Under the pieces are notes generated by a model. That model had not been told where the DNA came from. It searched no databases and was given only the letters and a program-made list of their open reading frames with translations. A program made the translations under genes and the position numbers. Shown here one piece after another: positions 1 through 11,828 of a stretch of DNA of 64,000 bases. This DNA comes from Malaya genurostris (lineage: Eukaryota; Arthropoda; Insecta; Diptera; Culicidae), in NCBI RefSeq assembly GCF_030247185.1, contig NC_080571.1, forward strand, positions 85,073,025-85,137,024. Direction: 5' to 3'. The stretch's first letter is position 1, and every line of letters starts with the position of its first letter.

Positions 1-1317
1 GAAGTTTAAATTTTAATATTCTATCGTTTATAATTGATGTCGTTTAGGATAGTGGAAAATTTAAGATATTTGTTCTTAATTGCTTGAAAAACTAAAATCA
101 AGCAATGTATTATTTTTTAAATTGTAGTTGTTTTTTTGCCATGGGTTAGAATATACAATTCTTATATTTTTACGTTCTATTCCTTATTGTATAAAGCAAT
201 TGAAAATATTTAAAATGTTTGTATTATCACAAAACTTATTTTATTAGAAAAATTCATATTCTATGTCTCTATGAAATAGATGAAATAAACACGGATGATA
301 TTTTTGAAATTTTGAAATTTCCGATCTTCGACCAATTTTTTTTTCGAGATTCTACTGAAAACCTGAAACAAAATCAGAATTTTAGTAGTTATAAATTGCG
401 TTTGGGTTGTGCATAAAAATTGTTTAAATATTTCGTCCAATACAAAAATATAATTATTTTTAGAGTTTAGGTAGACACTAAGGTCTCTTTTTACACGGGG
501 GTTACGTACCGTGTTAAAAAAAATCCGTGTAAAAGAAAACCGTGTTAATTGCGGAAACCGTGCAAAAAAAAATCCGCGTGGAAAATTTTACGTAATAATT
601 CCAAAAACCGTAGATTTGATTATTTGTTTGTTTTGTTTTGGATAAAATGTAACTTTTGATAATTTGAAAGGGGAAAAAACCCTTATTTTTTAACTCCCAA
701 ATTTATACAAGATGCACATAACTGTGAAAATGTAACTGTTGTTTCACAATAAAAACGGAAATCTAAAAAACAGCCAGAGGTTACGAGAAGGGTCCAGTCA
801 TACTTGATTGGATGATAAATTAAAATTAGAACATTTAGAAAACGCGTTGTACAACAAGCAAATTAATCTAAATGGCTCATGCCTTCTGTATAATGCATTC
901 AGTTTTCAAAAAAAACGAATACTTTCAAATTAGAACGTTCGACTAAAGAAGTGCTAGTAATACCACCAATAAACACTTTCACTACAAATCAAGCTTAAAA
1001 ATCAGTTCTTTTCAATTTCGAAGGTGCGATGTGTAGTAAACACTAATGATCATAACAGTCATTTTCAACTAAACTGAATGGGAAGACATGGGTATTGGAT
1101 GCATGCAGAGACAGAGTTAAAGTGGAAGAATTCATAGAGATGAATATAATTCAAATTAGAAAAGGTATTACTATGTGTAACGCTCGTATATTTTTTTTTA
1201 CGAAAAATAGTACATTTGGCGTAAAAATCAAGGAAATACAGACTTTGAAAATACTGTACGCTTTTTTCTAAAAATAGTGAATAAAAAACAAAAGCAAATA
1301 AATTTGATCAGCATCTT
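1..1317. other. AT-rich region without a recognised gene
   Basis: I see no coding region here. The longest open frame, 65 codons near 219-416, has no recognisable motif and strongly AT-driven composition. The only structured part is a run of CCGTGT-type short repeats at 484-600, listed separately. Confidence 0.6.
484..600. repeat. short interspersed CCGTGTWAAA repeat
   Basis: The motif CCGTGT or CCGTGC followed by an A-run (CCGTGTTAAA, CCGTGTAAAA, CCGTGTTAAT, CCGTGCAAAA) recurs about four times in roughly 100 bp after a GGTCTCTTTTTACACGGG lead-in. Spacing is irregular, so this is a degenerate local repeat and not a clean tandem array. No coding potential is visible. Confidence 0.5.
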
Positions 1318-1325
1318 AGGAGGAA

Positions 1326-1462
1326 AACAGATTGAAAAAATGACATGCGAATACAACTATGTAATGAAAACCGCGAAAGAGCCACCGCAGAGACGGGACT
1401 CGAACCCGTAGCAATCCGAATACGGGTGAATCGTTTTGCCTATTAAACTATCCTGCATGTGA
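1326..1462 (-). repeat. tRNA-derived SINE, copy 1
   Basis: On the minus strand this reads as a tRNA-like head with an exact RNA polymerase III box A (TAGTTTAATAGG) and box B (GGTTCGAGTCC). A short unrelated body follows, containing ACATAG...GCATGTCATTTT. The same body and box B recur at 57612-57715, also on the minus strand, which marks it as a dispersed SINE and not a lone tRNA gene. The acceptor arm does not pair as in a working tRNA. I see no clear A-tail or target duplication, so the exact ends are approximate. Confidence 0.6.
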
Positions 1463-1879
1463 GACACACATACAAACAGCCTAACTGAACATAAGAACCG
1501 AGCATGTTCAGCTGTGCTCGGGCCCTACAGCGTTCATTTGTAGTCATTACGCAATAACAATCCCTCCGCAAGGTGTTTCAGCCCTCAATTAGTAGATCGT
1601 TCAAAACAAGTTCATAAAGTCATTTATTTTTTATTTCCTCTTTAGGGCATTTTAAAATTTGTCAAAAACTGAAAAATTGTGACATTCGCACATTTTTTGA
1701 GAAGCGGATGTTTTTGATAATGATTTTGATTTAGAGTATATTTTCTTTTTGGTTGAGACATTTTTTTTATTTTAATCATCAAAGTTTCGCTTGACTGTTA
1801 TGACGCGCTTTGTTCTTGTACTGCCACAGATCGAAGTTCGATGCGTTGAAGATTTGAAATTCTGTATTAAATTTTAGTG

Positions 1880-1992
1880 TGAAAAATACAGTACATTACA
1901 GTGTAAAAATACAGTAGATTTGAGGGTAAAAAACAGTACACAGTATTTGAGTCGAAAATACAGTACAATACTGTAAAATACAGTACAGATAC
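1880..1992. repeat. irregular tandem AATACAGTA repeat
   Basis: The motif AATACAGTA or close variants (ACAGTACA, AATACTGTA) occurs about seven times in about 110 bp. Some copies are in inverted sense, so short hairpins are possible. No coding potential is visible. Confidence 0.5.
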
Positions 1993-1999
1993 GAGCGTT

Positions 2000-3869
2000 A
2001 ACTATGTGAATTCATTTCATCGGCTGAAGCAATTCATTTCATCGGCGTAAATCATAATAGTACTACAGTTACATCATTCAAATGGGTATGAAATACTGTA
2101 CTGCTCGATATGATGAAGAGTTGAAGTGAATTTGACTAGTTCTACAACGCTCCGAAATTCTCGATGATATCAATGACGATGCTGACATCATACACCACAA
2201 CTGAGCGGAAGAGACGTTGTCGTGTAATTTACGACAGGGGTTCAATATCTGAAGACTGATTAATCATTTTATGGAACGACAGTCAATACTACCGTGAATT
2301 GTTGAATGAATGATTTTAGTTAACTTTCAAACTTTAAATTAATTCTCATAATCGTTTTCTTACAGACAACCTGTTCCCATTTTTTAATAATTCAGTCATT
2401 TTACAAATTACGTTTTTATTAATTGAGTCGTAAGTGGATTTGCGTAACCTGTAAATTTCATATTTTTTACTGTGTAAGGCTAGGAAAAATTGTAAACTGA
2501 TTAAGCAAACTATGTCCAGGATATGTTTTTATAAAATTAAATGTTCAGTTTCCTTATTGAATGTGGACGAAAGAAAGGTGCTGCCCAAATAATAAGGCAA
2601 TTATGCATCGGATCAACCGCTGGTACAGCAGAATTCGAACGAAACGCAAACTAGCGAACTGAATCATTCGTCTCGATCGAATTGGTCTACGAATCTCAAC
2701 ATGCAGAAAAATTGAAAATTTTTTTTTCCAAGAACACACCCGGCAAGCAATAAATCTAAAGTACAACGATGGCGACGATGAGATCAAAATTTTAAATAGA
2801 TCTTATTTTCCGACTGGAATGATTCATCGGTAAGAATCTTCGCGACGCAAGAAAACCCGTTTCAGACGTATGACAGCCGTGTCAGATCAGGTAGGTAGGT
2901 AGTTGGGATTCGCTGAATGTAGGCCGACTCCAGTGCGTACCGAATCATCATCCTCATCATGGTCTCCGTGCGTTCCGTTCTAACGCCGCCGCCCTACGAT
3001 TTCAATTCAGTCGATGTTCAACGGTGCGAATGATGGTGACGCAACCGACCCGTTTTCGTGACAAACCACGCCGGTGAGACTTATGTTTATTCATAAGTCA
3101 TTGAGTGTTTGGCTGTGGCCAAACACAAACGACCGCCGCCGTTGCGCCCGGTGTAACGAAATGGGATTTATGATTTGAATTCGAAATATACCGACTTTTG
3201 GCTGACGTTGCCGCACATGTGATTTATTGGTTTGGATCGGTAATCCAAACGGATTAGAAGATTTCATTCCGATGCGATCCTGACGTGAGAAGCTGGGTGC
3301 CGTTTGAGTTATACTTACTTTGATTAGTCACTGCATGGCAGAAAAAATTACCTGAAAATAAACAGAAGAAGAGGAAAAAAACCAACGTTACTTAATTCAA
3401 TTTTCGGTAAAGTAAAGCATCTTTTTAATGCACTCTTCATAAAAGTGAAATTGATAATTTTGTTGGCACAACCCGGATAAAACTTTCCGGGAAATACGTT
3501 TGATCTTCGTGTTTGATAAAAAAAAAAAGTTCTTCCAGCAAGTTAACCCATTGACTGCTCTCTATAGCCGTCTTTAGATCGGACCGAACGGATATGCACC
3601 GACGACAGACAGGAACCCTTTTCCGTGTGGCAAAGGCATCGACCACGGACTACGGACGGTTCCGCATGGTTCCTTCCCTACTATGCATATGCGGTCGGTC
3701 TATGCTGCGGTGGCTGGTAGAGTGCGGAGCATATTATCTCCAAGACACCAAGCAAGAGCAACCATAATGCGCAACGGATTCTTTCACATTCCTTTTTGAA
3801 GCACCAAAGCCGAGGTCATATTTTACGGCCGAACAGGCGAATGCAGGCAAACAAAAAGAAAATAAAAAA
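2000..3869. other. single-copy-looking region, partly GC-richer, no gene recognised
   Basis: The stretch 2560-3800 is richer in GC than its surroundings, shows no match to the repeats elsewhere in this window, and has several open frames of 60-80 codons on the minus strand (for example 2554-2787 and 3437-3646) with no motif I recognise. It could be an exon-bearing or regulatory part of a host gene, but nothing in the sequence proves it. Two perfect short hairpins lie at 3078-3099 and 3105-3126. Confidence 0.4.
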
Positions 3870-4325
3870 CCCTTCTTAATCCACCTAGTGGTGTGATAAT
3901 GCCTTTCTCTTCTTTCATAACAGTCTCATGAAAATATGTTTCATACATTTATTAAATAATTTTAGACGCCAATTGATTCAGATTGATTCGAGTAGTTCAC
4001 AAAAGCATGCTTCAGTGTTTATGTCACACAGTCAGCATCATTTTTCCAAACTAGTGCTTGACATTTGCGTTGCCTATTTGTATGAGAACACTTTTCATAT
4101 ATCTATATATCTTGAAAAAGCACCATAGGGGGGAGTACATGAAATTTTCGAAATCGAAAAAAAATTTTTGATGCCAAAAGGCTTAGAATTGCATGAAACG
4201 TCGAGATTTAGTGTCATCTCGAAAAAAATTTTTTTTGAAAAAATCGACTTTTTGGGACTTTACGAAAATAGAGTTCCCAAAATTTTGGCACCCTTATATA
4301 TACAAGAGCGGTAAAAATCAACGTG

Positions 4326-4830
4326 TTTTGTCGGTTACGTCACTTATACCATCATATATCTGGAACCAAAAGTCACAACCATTTGATCTTCGAACTTGAT
4401 CAACGGCCCGACAGTAGCTTTCAAACGAGCCCAAGTTTGTTAAAATCGGATCAGCCATCTCTGAGAAAAATGAGCGCGTTCAAATACAACGCTTTTTGTC
4501 GGTTACGTCACTTATACAATCATATCTCCGGAACCAAAAGTCACAGCCATTTGATCTTCGAACTTAATCAATGGCCCGCCAGTAGCTTTCAAACGAGTCC
4601 AAGTTTGTTCAAATCGGTTCAGCCATCTTTGAGAAAATTGAGCGCGTTCAAATACAACGCTTTTTGTCGGTTACGTCACTTATACAATCATATCTCCGGA
4701 ACCAAAAGTCACAGCCATTTTATCTTCGAACTTGATCAATGCCCCGATAGTAGCTTTCAAACGAGCCCAAGTTTGTTAAAATCGGTTGAGCCATCTCTGA
4801 GAAAATTGAGCGCGTTCAAATATCTTCGAA
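4326..4830 (+). repeat. 168-bp minisatellite, three units
   Basis: TTTTGTCGGTTACGTCACTT recurs at 4326, 4494 and 4662, giving a period of exactly 168 bp. Units differ by a few percent. Because 168 is divisible by three, one frame stays open through all units (265 codons, 4323-5120). That frame runs on into the CA array and the repeat end, so I do not call it a gene. The same unit occurs at 5580-5925, and inverted at 57900-58140, 58990-59063 and 61475-61640. Confidence 0.85.
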
Positions 4831-4835
4831 AAGTG

Positions 4836-4869
4836 CACACACATACACACATACACACACACATACACA

Positions 4870-4903
<34 letters not shown>
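4836..4903. repeat. (CA)n microsatellite in W copy A
   Basis: About 68 bp of CA dinucleotides, interrupted several times by CATA. It lies at a fixed place inside the W repeat, just after the 168-bp units. The equivalent array in copy B is at 5923-5982. Confidence 0.9.
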
Positions 4904-4907
<4 letters not shown>

Positions 4908-5023
4908 TTTTCCGATCTCGTCGAGCTGAGTCGAATGGTATATAACACTATGGGTCTCCGAGGCTCCGTTCGAAAGTCGGTTTTTCCAGCAATTCTAATA
5001 CCTTTCTATAGAGAAAGGCAAAA

Positions 5024-5530
5024 AGCCTTCTTAGTCCACTTAGTGAAATTTTCATATATCTTGAAAAATCACCATAGGGGGGAGTACATGAAATTTTCGA
5101 AATCGAAAAAAAATTTTTGATGCCAAAAGGCTTAGAATTGCATGAAACGTCGAGATTTAGTGTCATCTCGAAAAAAAAAATTTTTTGAAAAAATCGACTT
5201 TGGGACTTAGAAAAAATATGAAAATTTTTCTAAGTCCCAGAAAGTTGATTTTTTCAAAAAAAAATTTTTTTGAGATGACACTAGATTTCGATGTTTCATG
5301 CAGTTTTAAGAGTTTTGGCATCAAAAAAAATTTTCGATTTTGGAAATTTCATGTACTCCCCCCTATGGTGCTTTTTCAAGATCGAAAATTGTCAAACCTT
5401 TACCACCGGGCAGCACCCCTTAAGCATGTCCGATTTAGGTCAAATTTTGCATGAAGGCTTTTTTCGAGGTGCTTGAACTTTTGAGCACTAGAACTTAACG
5501 AAAATAGAGGTGATCCCAAAATTTTGGCAC

Positions 5531-5565
<35 letters not shown>

Positions 5566-6101
5566 GCGGTAAAAATCAACGTGTTTTGTCGGTTACGTCA
5601 CTTATACAATTATATATCTGGAACCAAAAGTCACAACCATTTGATCTTCGAACTTGATCAACGGCCCGACAGTAGCTTTCAAACGAGCCCAAGTTTGTTC
5701 AAATCGGTTCAGCCATCTCTGAGAAAATTGAGCGCGTTCAAATACAACGCTTTTTGTCGGTTACGTCACTTATACAATCATATCTCCGGAACCAAAAGTC
5801 ACAGCCATTTTATCTTCGAACTTGATCAATGCCCCGATAGTAGCTTTCAAACGAGCCCAAGTTTGTTAAAATCGGTTGAGCCATCTCTGAGAAAATTGAG
5901 CGCGTTCAAATATCTTCGAAAAGTGCACACACATACACACACACACATACACACACACACACACACATACACACACACACAGACATTTTCCGATCTCGAC
6001 GAACTGAGTCGAATGGTATATAACACTATGGGTCTCCGAGGCTCCGTTCGAAAGTCGGTTTTTCCAGCAATTCTAATACCTTTCTATAGAGAAAGGCAAA
6101 A
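5024..6101 (+). repeat. family W dispersed repeat, copy B, adjacent to copy A
   Basis: Copy B begins with GCCTTCTTAGTCCACTTAGT and repeats the internal order of copy A: hairpin, TA array (about 5533-5563), two 168-bp units, CA array (5923-5982), and the ending GAGAAAGGCAAAA at about 6090. It lacks the outer left segment of copy A, so this is either a head-to-tail insertion or an internal tandem duplication of about 1.07 kb. No gene is present; the 257-codon open frame is the 168-bp repeat again. Confidence 0.7.
5060..5388. repeat. long hairpin (inverted repeat) inside W copy B
   Basis: The arm from CTTGAAAAATCACC at 5060 to about 5220 is complementary, with roughly 85-90 percent identity, to the arm from about 5230 to CAAGATCG at 5388. 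The pivot is near 5225 around GGGACTTAGAAAAA. A second hairpin of the same family lies at about 58488-58808, and a collapsed version (ACCATAGGGGG/CCCCCCTATGGT) lies at about 10085-10135. Confidence 0.85.
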
Positions 6102-7189
6102 CGAACAAAAAAAAAAGATGCTGATGCAGATTGCGGTTCGACGTCGAGTGTCGTCATCGTCATCGTCACCGTCGCCATCAGCGTTGTCACTTTTCTTGTC
6201 CTCAGCTTGGTTCGTACTAGTTCTGTTTTTTCTTTTCTTTTCAAGTGTGCCAGATCGTAGTTTCGTATATCGGATATGTTTTCCTTCAATAGAGTAACGT
6301 ATTTAGGTCATTGCAAATTTATTTCAAAGTTTTTGTCTCGTAGCCCGAGCAAAATCAAACATCAAAAAGAGAGCAAATCGAAATCCTATTATGATAGAAA
6401 CATCACATTGAAATCTTAATTAGATCTCAGCTCATCAATTTTTCAATTGATATCACATTATGTTAGCTTTTTGCTGTTACTTTTGAAAAAAAAAACTTGC
6501 GAGGCAAAAATTTTGGAAACTCCAAAAAAGATTATTTAAACGCAACAACTTAATAACTGCATCAAAATAGGACTAATTCCATTAGGCGATACAAAAATTC
6601 AAAAATAAATCTTAATGGAACAATTGTTCCTTAAATTCAATGTTGCGTCTTACAAAGAAGCTTCCTGTGGCAGTTGTCCGGAACCATATCCGTGATCAAG
6701 GAAATGATTTTTGTCAACATAATGTGATTGTGATTATGATTATTTGATAGCGAAAGGCTGTTCATAACTACGTTAGATAATACTTTCGTTCTATAGAATA
6801 ACGATTTAGTTAATTCAAATGTTATCGTAAACCTATTTTCATCAGCTCGGTTCGACAGTTTTCTCAATTTGCATGAAAAAAATGTACATTAATTTTATGA
6901 TTTCTCCGTCAATTCAGATCAATTTTACCTCCCTTGGTTAAAAATATTTATTGCCCCTGCCTCTTGTGAATATTTTTGTGACCGTCACTTAGTTGATAGA
7001 AATATGCAAATATGCATCAACTCCCCTTTTGTTATTGAACTTGCAACAGTTCTCTGCCCTCTGAGTAGTGTAAAAAGTATCTGTGCTCGTCGAAAAAGCG
7101 AGGGGAGGGGGATGAAAATTGATTTTACAGACTCTTTTCTCCTAGTCTATATCCTCCGGCTTCCCTCGTTTGTCGACAAATAAGCTAAA
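6102..7189. other. no gene seen
   Basis: AT-rich sequence with only short frames. A serine-rich run at 6120-6180 comes from a TCG/TCA-type triplet repeat following W copy B. I see no RNA gene or mobile element that I can support. Confidence 0.5.
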
Positions 7190-7990
7190 TTTAACAATAA
7201 ACCTCTTTTCAGAGGCACTTGCTAGAAACTCCAACCTTTTGTTCACCTGTGCAATGAATATCTGATATCGACAAGAAAAAATAGTAAAAAGTACCTCTGC
7301 CAAGTTTGTTGATAGTTTACTGGGATGTTATGGAATTATTCCGATATTTACAATTGAACTGATAGCTTCTTCAATAGACACTTCCTTTCTTTATAAATAT
7401 CCTTACGATCATCTCTTAGTTGTCATAAATATCTGTGCCTATCGAAAAATTTCGATTTCGTAAAACTCGAAACATTTTGCCTCAAATTCCCCCTGTTAGC
7501 AAACACTTACTGCATGTTTGAGTTTTACAAAATCTATGTATGGTCTTCAAAAATTATCGATACTCATCCAATTAAATAATCTTTTTCATGATCTCCTGGT
7601 AATCCTGTATACCGTTAGAAACATTACACCACCCTTTTCAAAGGCACTTGCTACATTCACCCCTCCCATATAAGCATATCTAAGATATGCAAAATGTTTC
7701 TATGGTATTAAAAAACTATCGATTTCTCGTCCCCCCCTCCCCCATCCCCCCGTTTAAGGACACTTGCTACGCTCTCTCCCTTTTATGACCATCTCTGAAG
7801 AGCAAGAAGTATCTGTGCCAATCTCTGGCAATCCGTTCGGTAGTTTCGGAGTTATGCTGTTACTAACATTACACCCCCCGTTTTATAGGCACTTACTACA
7901 TCCACCCCTCGTCATATCTAAGGTATGCAAAATGTTTCTATGGTCTTCAAAACGTATCGATTCTCGTCAAGATATATAAATTTTTCCATG
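7190..7990. repeat. degenerate tandem array, unit about 245 bp
   Basis: Blocks containing ACATTACACC...GGCACTTGCTAC...TATGCAAAATGTTTCTATGG...ATCGATTCTCGTC recur at about 245-bp spacing (for example near 7621 and 7866). More decayed units lie upstream. The same unit, at 268-bp spacing, forms the array at 50870-51420. No stable frame is conserved between units, so I treat it as non-coding. Confidence 0.65.
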
Positions 7991-9775
7991 TTTAGTTTGA
8001 ATTTGAATATTTGATTGCATTTTATCGCCATCAAATGGAAGAATTTTATTACCTCCAATCACCGACGTTCTAAATCAACATGTTTCAGAGATATAGCGTA
8101 ACATGTCTTCTATCAGAAATTTTTTCCAGCGCTGTAGAAGCGCTTACCGAATGAATTCCTAACTAACAACTTTCCTCAAATAAAGCCTCCTAACTAACAA
8201 CTTTCCTCAAATAAAGCTTTGAAGATTTCAGGTTCTGAGCTAGATCATATTTTAGCACACTAGCTCCATGCAGTACAACGATTTTGTATTAATATTTGAA
8301 AAACTTAAAGTTTGAAAACCCTATTCTCCAAATAATCAGATTTCCATGAATTATCTATGTTTAATCCATTTTATCTGAAGCAAGTAAATGAATTGCTTAA
8401 TGTTCGCTCCGGAATTAATCTTCATCGAATGATCCCGAATTTAAGTCTACAGAAGAACTAAAAACTTGCTAAATCAGTGTGATGCTGTCTGTGGACAGAA
8501 GTGAGATACTCGTTCATTGTGCCAATTAATCGAAATAAGTAAGATATTATTTTGGAATCGAAATAACATGTGATCTGGGATTGCTTGTTGTCAGATTCCT
8601 AATTCACGTCTCCAGTGAGCCTTTGCTGTAAGAGACTACACTCTAACGCGCTAGCTCTTCTGAGCCTCGAAATTCATAATTCGAAGTGATTACATACTCG
8701 AGTAGAGTGAGATCAAATAAATTACTCAATTTGATATAATGATGTTCACATGCTACAGCTTCTGGATACGAGAAAGACAAAGAGCACATTTTCATACCTA
8801 TCTAATAACCGCACTGTTATTCATGATGGTTTCGTGGCGGATGCGACGAAACGAGTGTAAATCGGCTAAAACTACCTGTATACAGCTTTGCGAATCAACA
8901 CTGCTTGGCATATGATTGAAAATTCTCCATCTACCCACAGCTTAACGTCACAGTCCATAGCATTCGCAGAGAACTCGGAATCCAAATCGCCTAGGTTCGA
9001 AACCCAAGTCTCTCTCTGTGGGGGTGTTGGTGCTTTTGACGCTTTTTTATTGTTGCAAGTAATATCGCCTAAAGGTATACTATCCCGGGTCTTTTGCACA
9101 ATCTATTTCTAGCTTACGCTCGCGACTTGTTTGTTTTCAGTAATGTCTTTTTAAAGCAAATCAATAACTGATTATGACTTCCAGTTTTCCAGTTTTTTCG
9201 TTGTTTGATAATAACTTCAAATTGAGAACTAGTTTTGCTATCAACAAGAAAAAATCTATATCTCATTAAAATTTCAGTTTGCTTTCGCTGATAGCAAAAA
9301 TAGTTTTCTGTTTGATATCATCAGAATATTTTTTTGATTTTTTGCCACTTAAAACGACCAAAACAACAGCAAATTGAGTAATCGATAAATGCGAACATCA
9401 CAACATCAAAATGAGTTTTCTATGTGATCTCACACTCTGCTCGGGAGCCCATCCTCCCCTTTCAAAGTCAGCTAAAAATTCGTGGGGCAGAATAAAAAGA
9501 TCACCTCAATGGGTTAAATAGATTTATAGCTATTGGTTTAAGTACAATTCATTTAAAATTAAGATTTGTTCATCTCGTTAGACCATTCAAAGACGTTTAT
9601 CAACGTTTATCATTAGTTACGAAATTGCAAAAAATTCAGAACAATCCAAGCTTCCGGATTGTGTAGAAGAAATCGCGCAAGTTTACAGGACACGTTTGAA
9701 GTATTGACGAATTTTCATGTCTTGGACGAATTTTTGTATCTTTATTAGATTTTACAGTAAGAGGCTGTTGAAAAA
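7991..9775. other. no gene seen; contains a 31-bp tandem duplication
   Basis: Only short frames with no motif are present. The one clear structure is a perfect two-unit duplication at about 8158-8219 (unit CCTAACTAACAACTTTCCTC plus AAATAAAGCCT). The sequence does not match other parts of the window. Confidence 0.5.
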
Positions 9776-10186
9776 CCCTTCCTAAACTACCTAGTGGTGT
9801 GATAATGCCTTTGTCTTTCTTCAAAACAGTCTCATGAAAACAATTTCTTATCTTTTTACTAAATCATTTATGACACTAATTTGGGCTCATTTTTGACACC
9901 AGTTGATTCAGATTGAATCGAAGTAGCTCACAAAAGCATTCTTCAGTGTTTTTATCACATAGTAGGCATCATTTTTCCAATCAAGCGCTTGACATTTGCG
10001 TTGCTTGTTTGTATAAGAAGAGTGATGCTAATCTAAAAATACCCTTCTTAGTCCACTTAGTGAAATTTTCATATATCCTGAAATATCACCATAGGGGGCG
10101 GAAATTACATGTACTCCCCCCTATGGTGCTTTTTAAAGATCGAAAATTTTCAAACTTAAACCGCTGGGCAGCACCCCTTACCCTCA
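9776..10186 (+). repeat. family W repeat, truncated
   Basis: It starts with CCCTTCCTAAACTACCTAGT and GCCTTTGTC, contains the shared segment at 9905-10030, then a collapsed hairpin (ACCATAGGGGGCGG... to ...CCCCCCTATGGT). It stops at about 10186, where mariner sequence begins. The 159-codon open frame across it (9913-10392) runs into antisense mariner and is not a gene. Confidence 0.65.
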
Positions 10187-10881
10187 GTTTTTACGATAGC
10201 CTCTCTGTAATTTTTTACAGTAGTCGCTGGGAGCCAAATCTGGCGAATACGGTGGATGTGGGAGATATTCGAAGTTCAATTCATATAGTTTTGCCATTGT
10301 TTAGATTGACTTATGAAACCAAACATTTTCTTTGTCATATGCGGTCTTTTTATGCAATTTCAGCTTTCAAACGTTCCAATAACGCTATATGATATGCACT
10401 CTTAATGGGTTTTCCTTTCTCAAGATAGGCGATAAATATTACACCACGCTCATCCCAAAACACCGAGGCCATAACCTTTCCAGTCGATTGTAGTGCTTTC
10501 GGGCGCTTTGGACGAGGTTCACCAATGGCTGTCACGGTCGTTTTTATTCCGGAGTGAAGTGATTGATTCATGTTTCATCCATTGTCGCATATCGACGCAA
10601 AAATTCCGTTTTTTTATGTTTAAACATGGCCAAACACTGTTCAGAATCATCAACAAACATGGCACCCACTTTGAACAAAGCTTTCTCATAGTCAAATGTT
10701 CAATCTGCTTCATCGGTGTCCCTACGACCACGTTTGAAGTCAGCAAACCATCGTTTTATTGTTGTTTTTGATAGAGCAGAGTCACCATAACACTTTTCAA
10801 GCCATTGCTTTGCTTGAACGGTATTTTTTCTCATCAAGAAGCAGTGTAAAATTGAAACAGGAAATCATTTTTGAACCATTG
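10187..10881 (-). pseudogene. mariner transposase, main fragment, split by a 5.9-kb insertion
   Basis: On the minus strand the translation in several frames gives a recognisable mariner (Tc1/mariner superfamily, DD34D type) transposase. In order: an N-terminal helix-turn-helix part ending in KRWFADFKRGRRDTDEAD, a piece around MRKLCSKWVP, the first catalytic region (MDET followed by an HFTPE-like run), PKRPKALQSTGKVMASVFWD, and the end of the domain with YSPDLAPSDY. Several frameshifts and stops are present and the C-terminal part is lost at the junction with W sequence. At 10877-10881 the mariner start region is interrupted; it resumes at 16789. Transposase acts in the nucleus on its own inverted repeats; this copy cannot do so. 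Confidence 0.85.
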
Positions 10882-11828
10882 CACAGTGGGAAAAATCCAG
10901 GAAACCCGCAAAGAAATCCGGAACCATGGAAAAAGGCAACAAACAATAGTGTTTCTATGTTAAAATACCTGTTTTAATCCACCTAGTGGTGTAATGATAC
11001 CTTTCTCATATTACTTATATTTTCAAAAATATCACCAGAAGATTTTATGAACAATTTTTTTTTCAGTCTTGAATAAAATAAGAAACTTTCATAACCTTTT
11101 CAAATTCTAAACAGTTATGTCTAGTTGATAAGAATTTTTCTTTATTTTGCACTAAATGATTAAACACTCTTTACCCTATGGTTCTGGAACCGGAAATCGG
11201 ACCCGGGTGAAATTAAACAGCAACCGATGAGACTGTAGGAACTTTTATTTGAGTCTGTTTGTGGAAATCGATCAAATCTCTAATCGATCTAAGAAAATAG
11301 AGTGAGCCTCGTTTTCAACTTTTTGACAACTACTTCTGATACTTTTGCAACCAGGAACTTGGAACCAGTACAGCTAAAGTCGGTTCGTTTAATAAGTAAC
11401 TAATATAGCCTACGAATTGAATCAGTTTTAAGCCAAATCTAGATCCCTTCATCGCTCTAAATGACGGTGTGAAATTCAATAGCAACCTACAGGACTACGA
11501 GATTTTTTTTTATGAGTGACATTATTTGACACATACTCACACACAGACACATACATTGCTCAGCTTGATGAACTGTGCCGAATCATATAGAACATATTGT
11601 ATAAACTTTCTATATGAGAAAGCCAATAAGTGCACTTTTATTGAAAAGCATCGTTATCATGATCTTGTAATAACACTAACAAGTAGGTACAAATTGAATA
11701 AAAGGATTAGAAATATACATATTTTTCATCTGAAAAATATAAATTTGAATGTGCAACCCTGGGAAATTGAACATAGCACGCTGTGAATGGAGCAAAGCCG
11801 CACGTACCGTCGCGTACCAGTTTTGCAT

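Larger units (their letters stand above)
3870..5023 (+). repeat. family W dispersed repeat, copy A
   Basis: This copy starts with CCCTTCTTAATCCACCTAGT, whose CCACCTAGTGG core is an 11-bp palindrome, followed by GCCTTTCTC. It ends with the complementary GAGAAAGGC at about 5010-5020. In between are a segment shared with 9900-10020, 19200-19340 and (inverted) 62720-62900, half of a hairpin at 4096-4260, a 168-bp minisatellite, and a CA array. No protein is encoded. The inverted GCCTTTCTC/GAGAAAGGC ends suggest a non-autonomous DNA element, but no transposase or certain target duplication is visible. Confidence 0.7.

Noticed and set aside
1380..1460. Functional tRNA gene
   Set aside because: The same head and body are repeated at 57612-57715 and the cloverleaf ends do not pair; it fits a SINE.
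4323..5120. 265-codon open frame (and the 257-codon frame at 5524-6297)
   Set aside because: It is the 168-bp minisatellite read in its open frame, running into CA repeats (His-Thr) and the W end. There is no start context, motif or sign of coding constraint.
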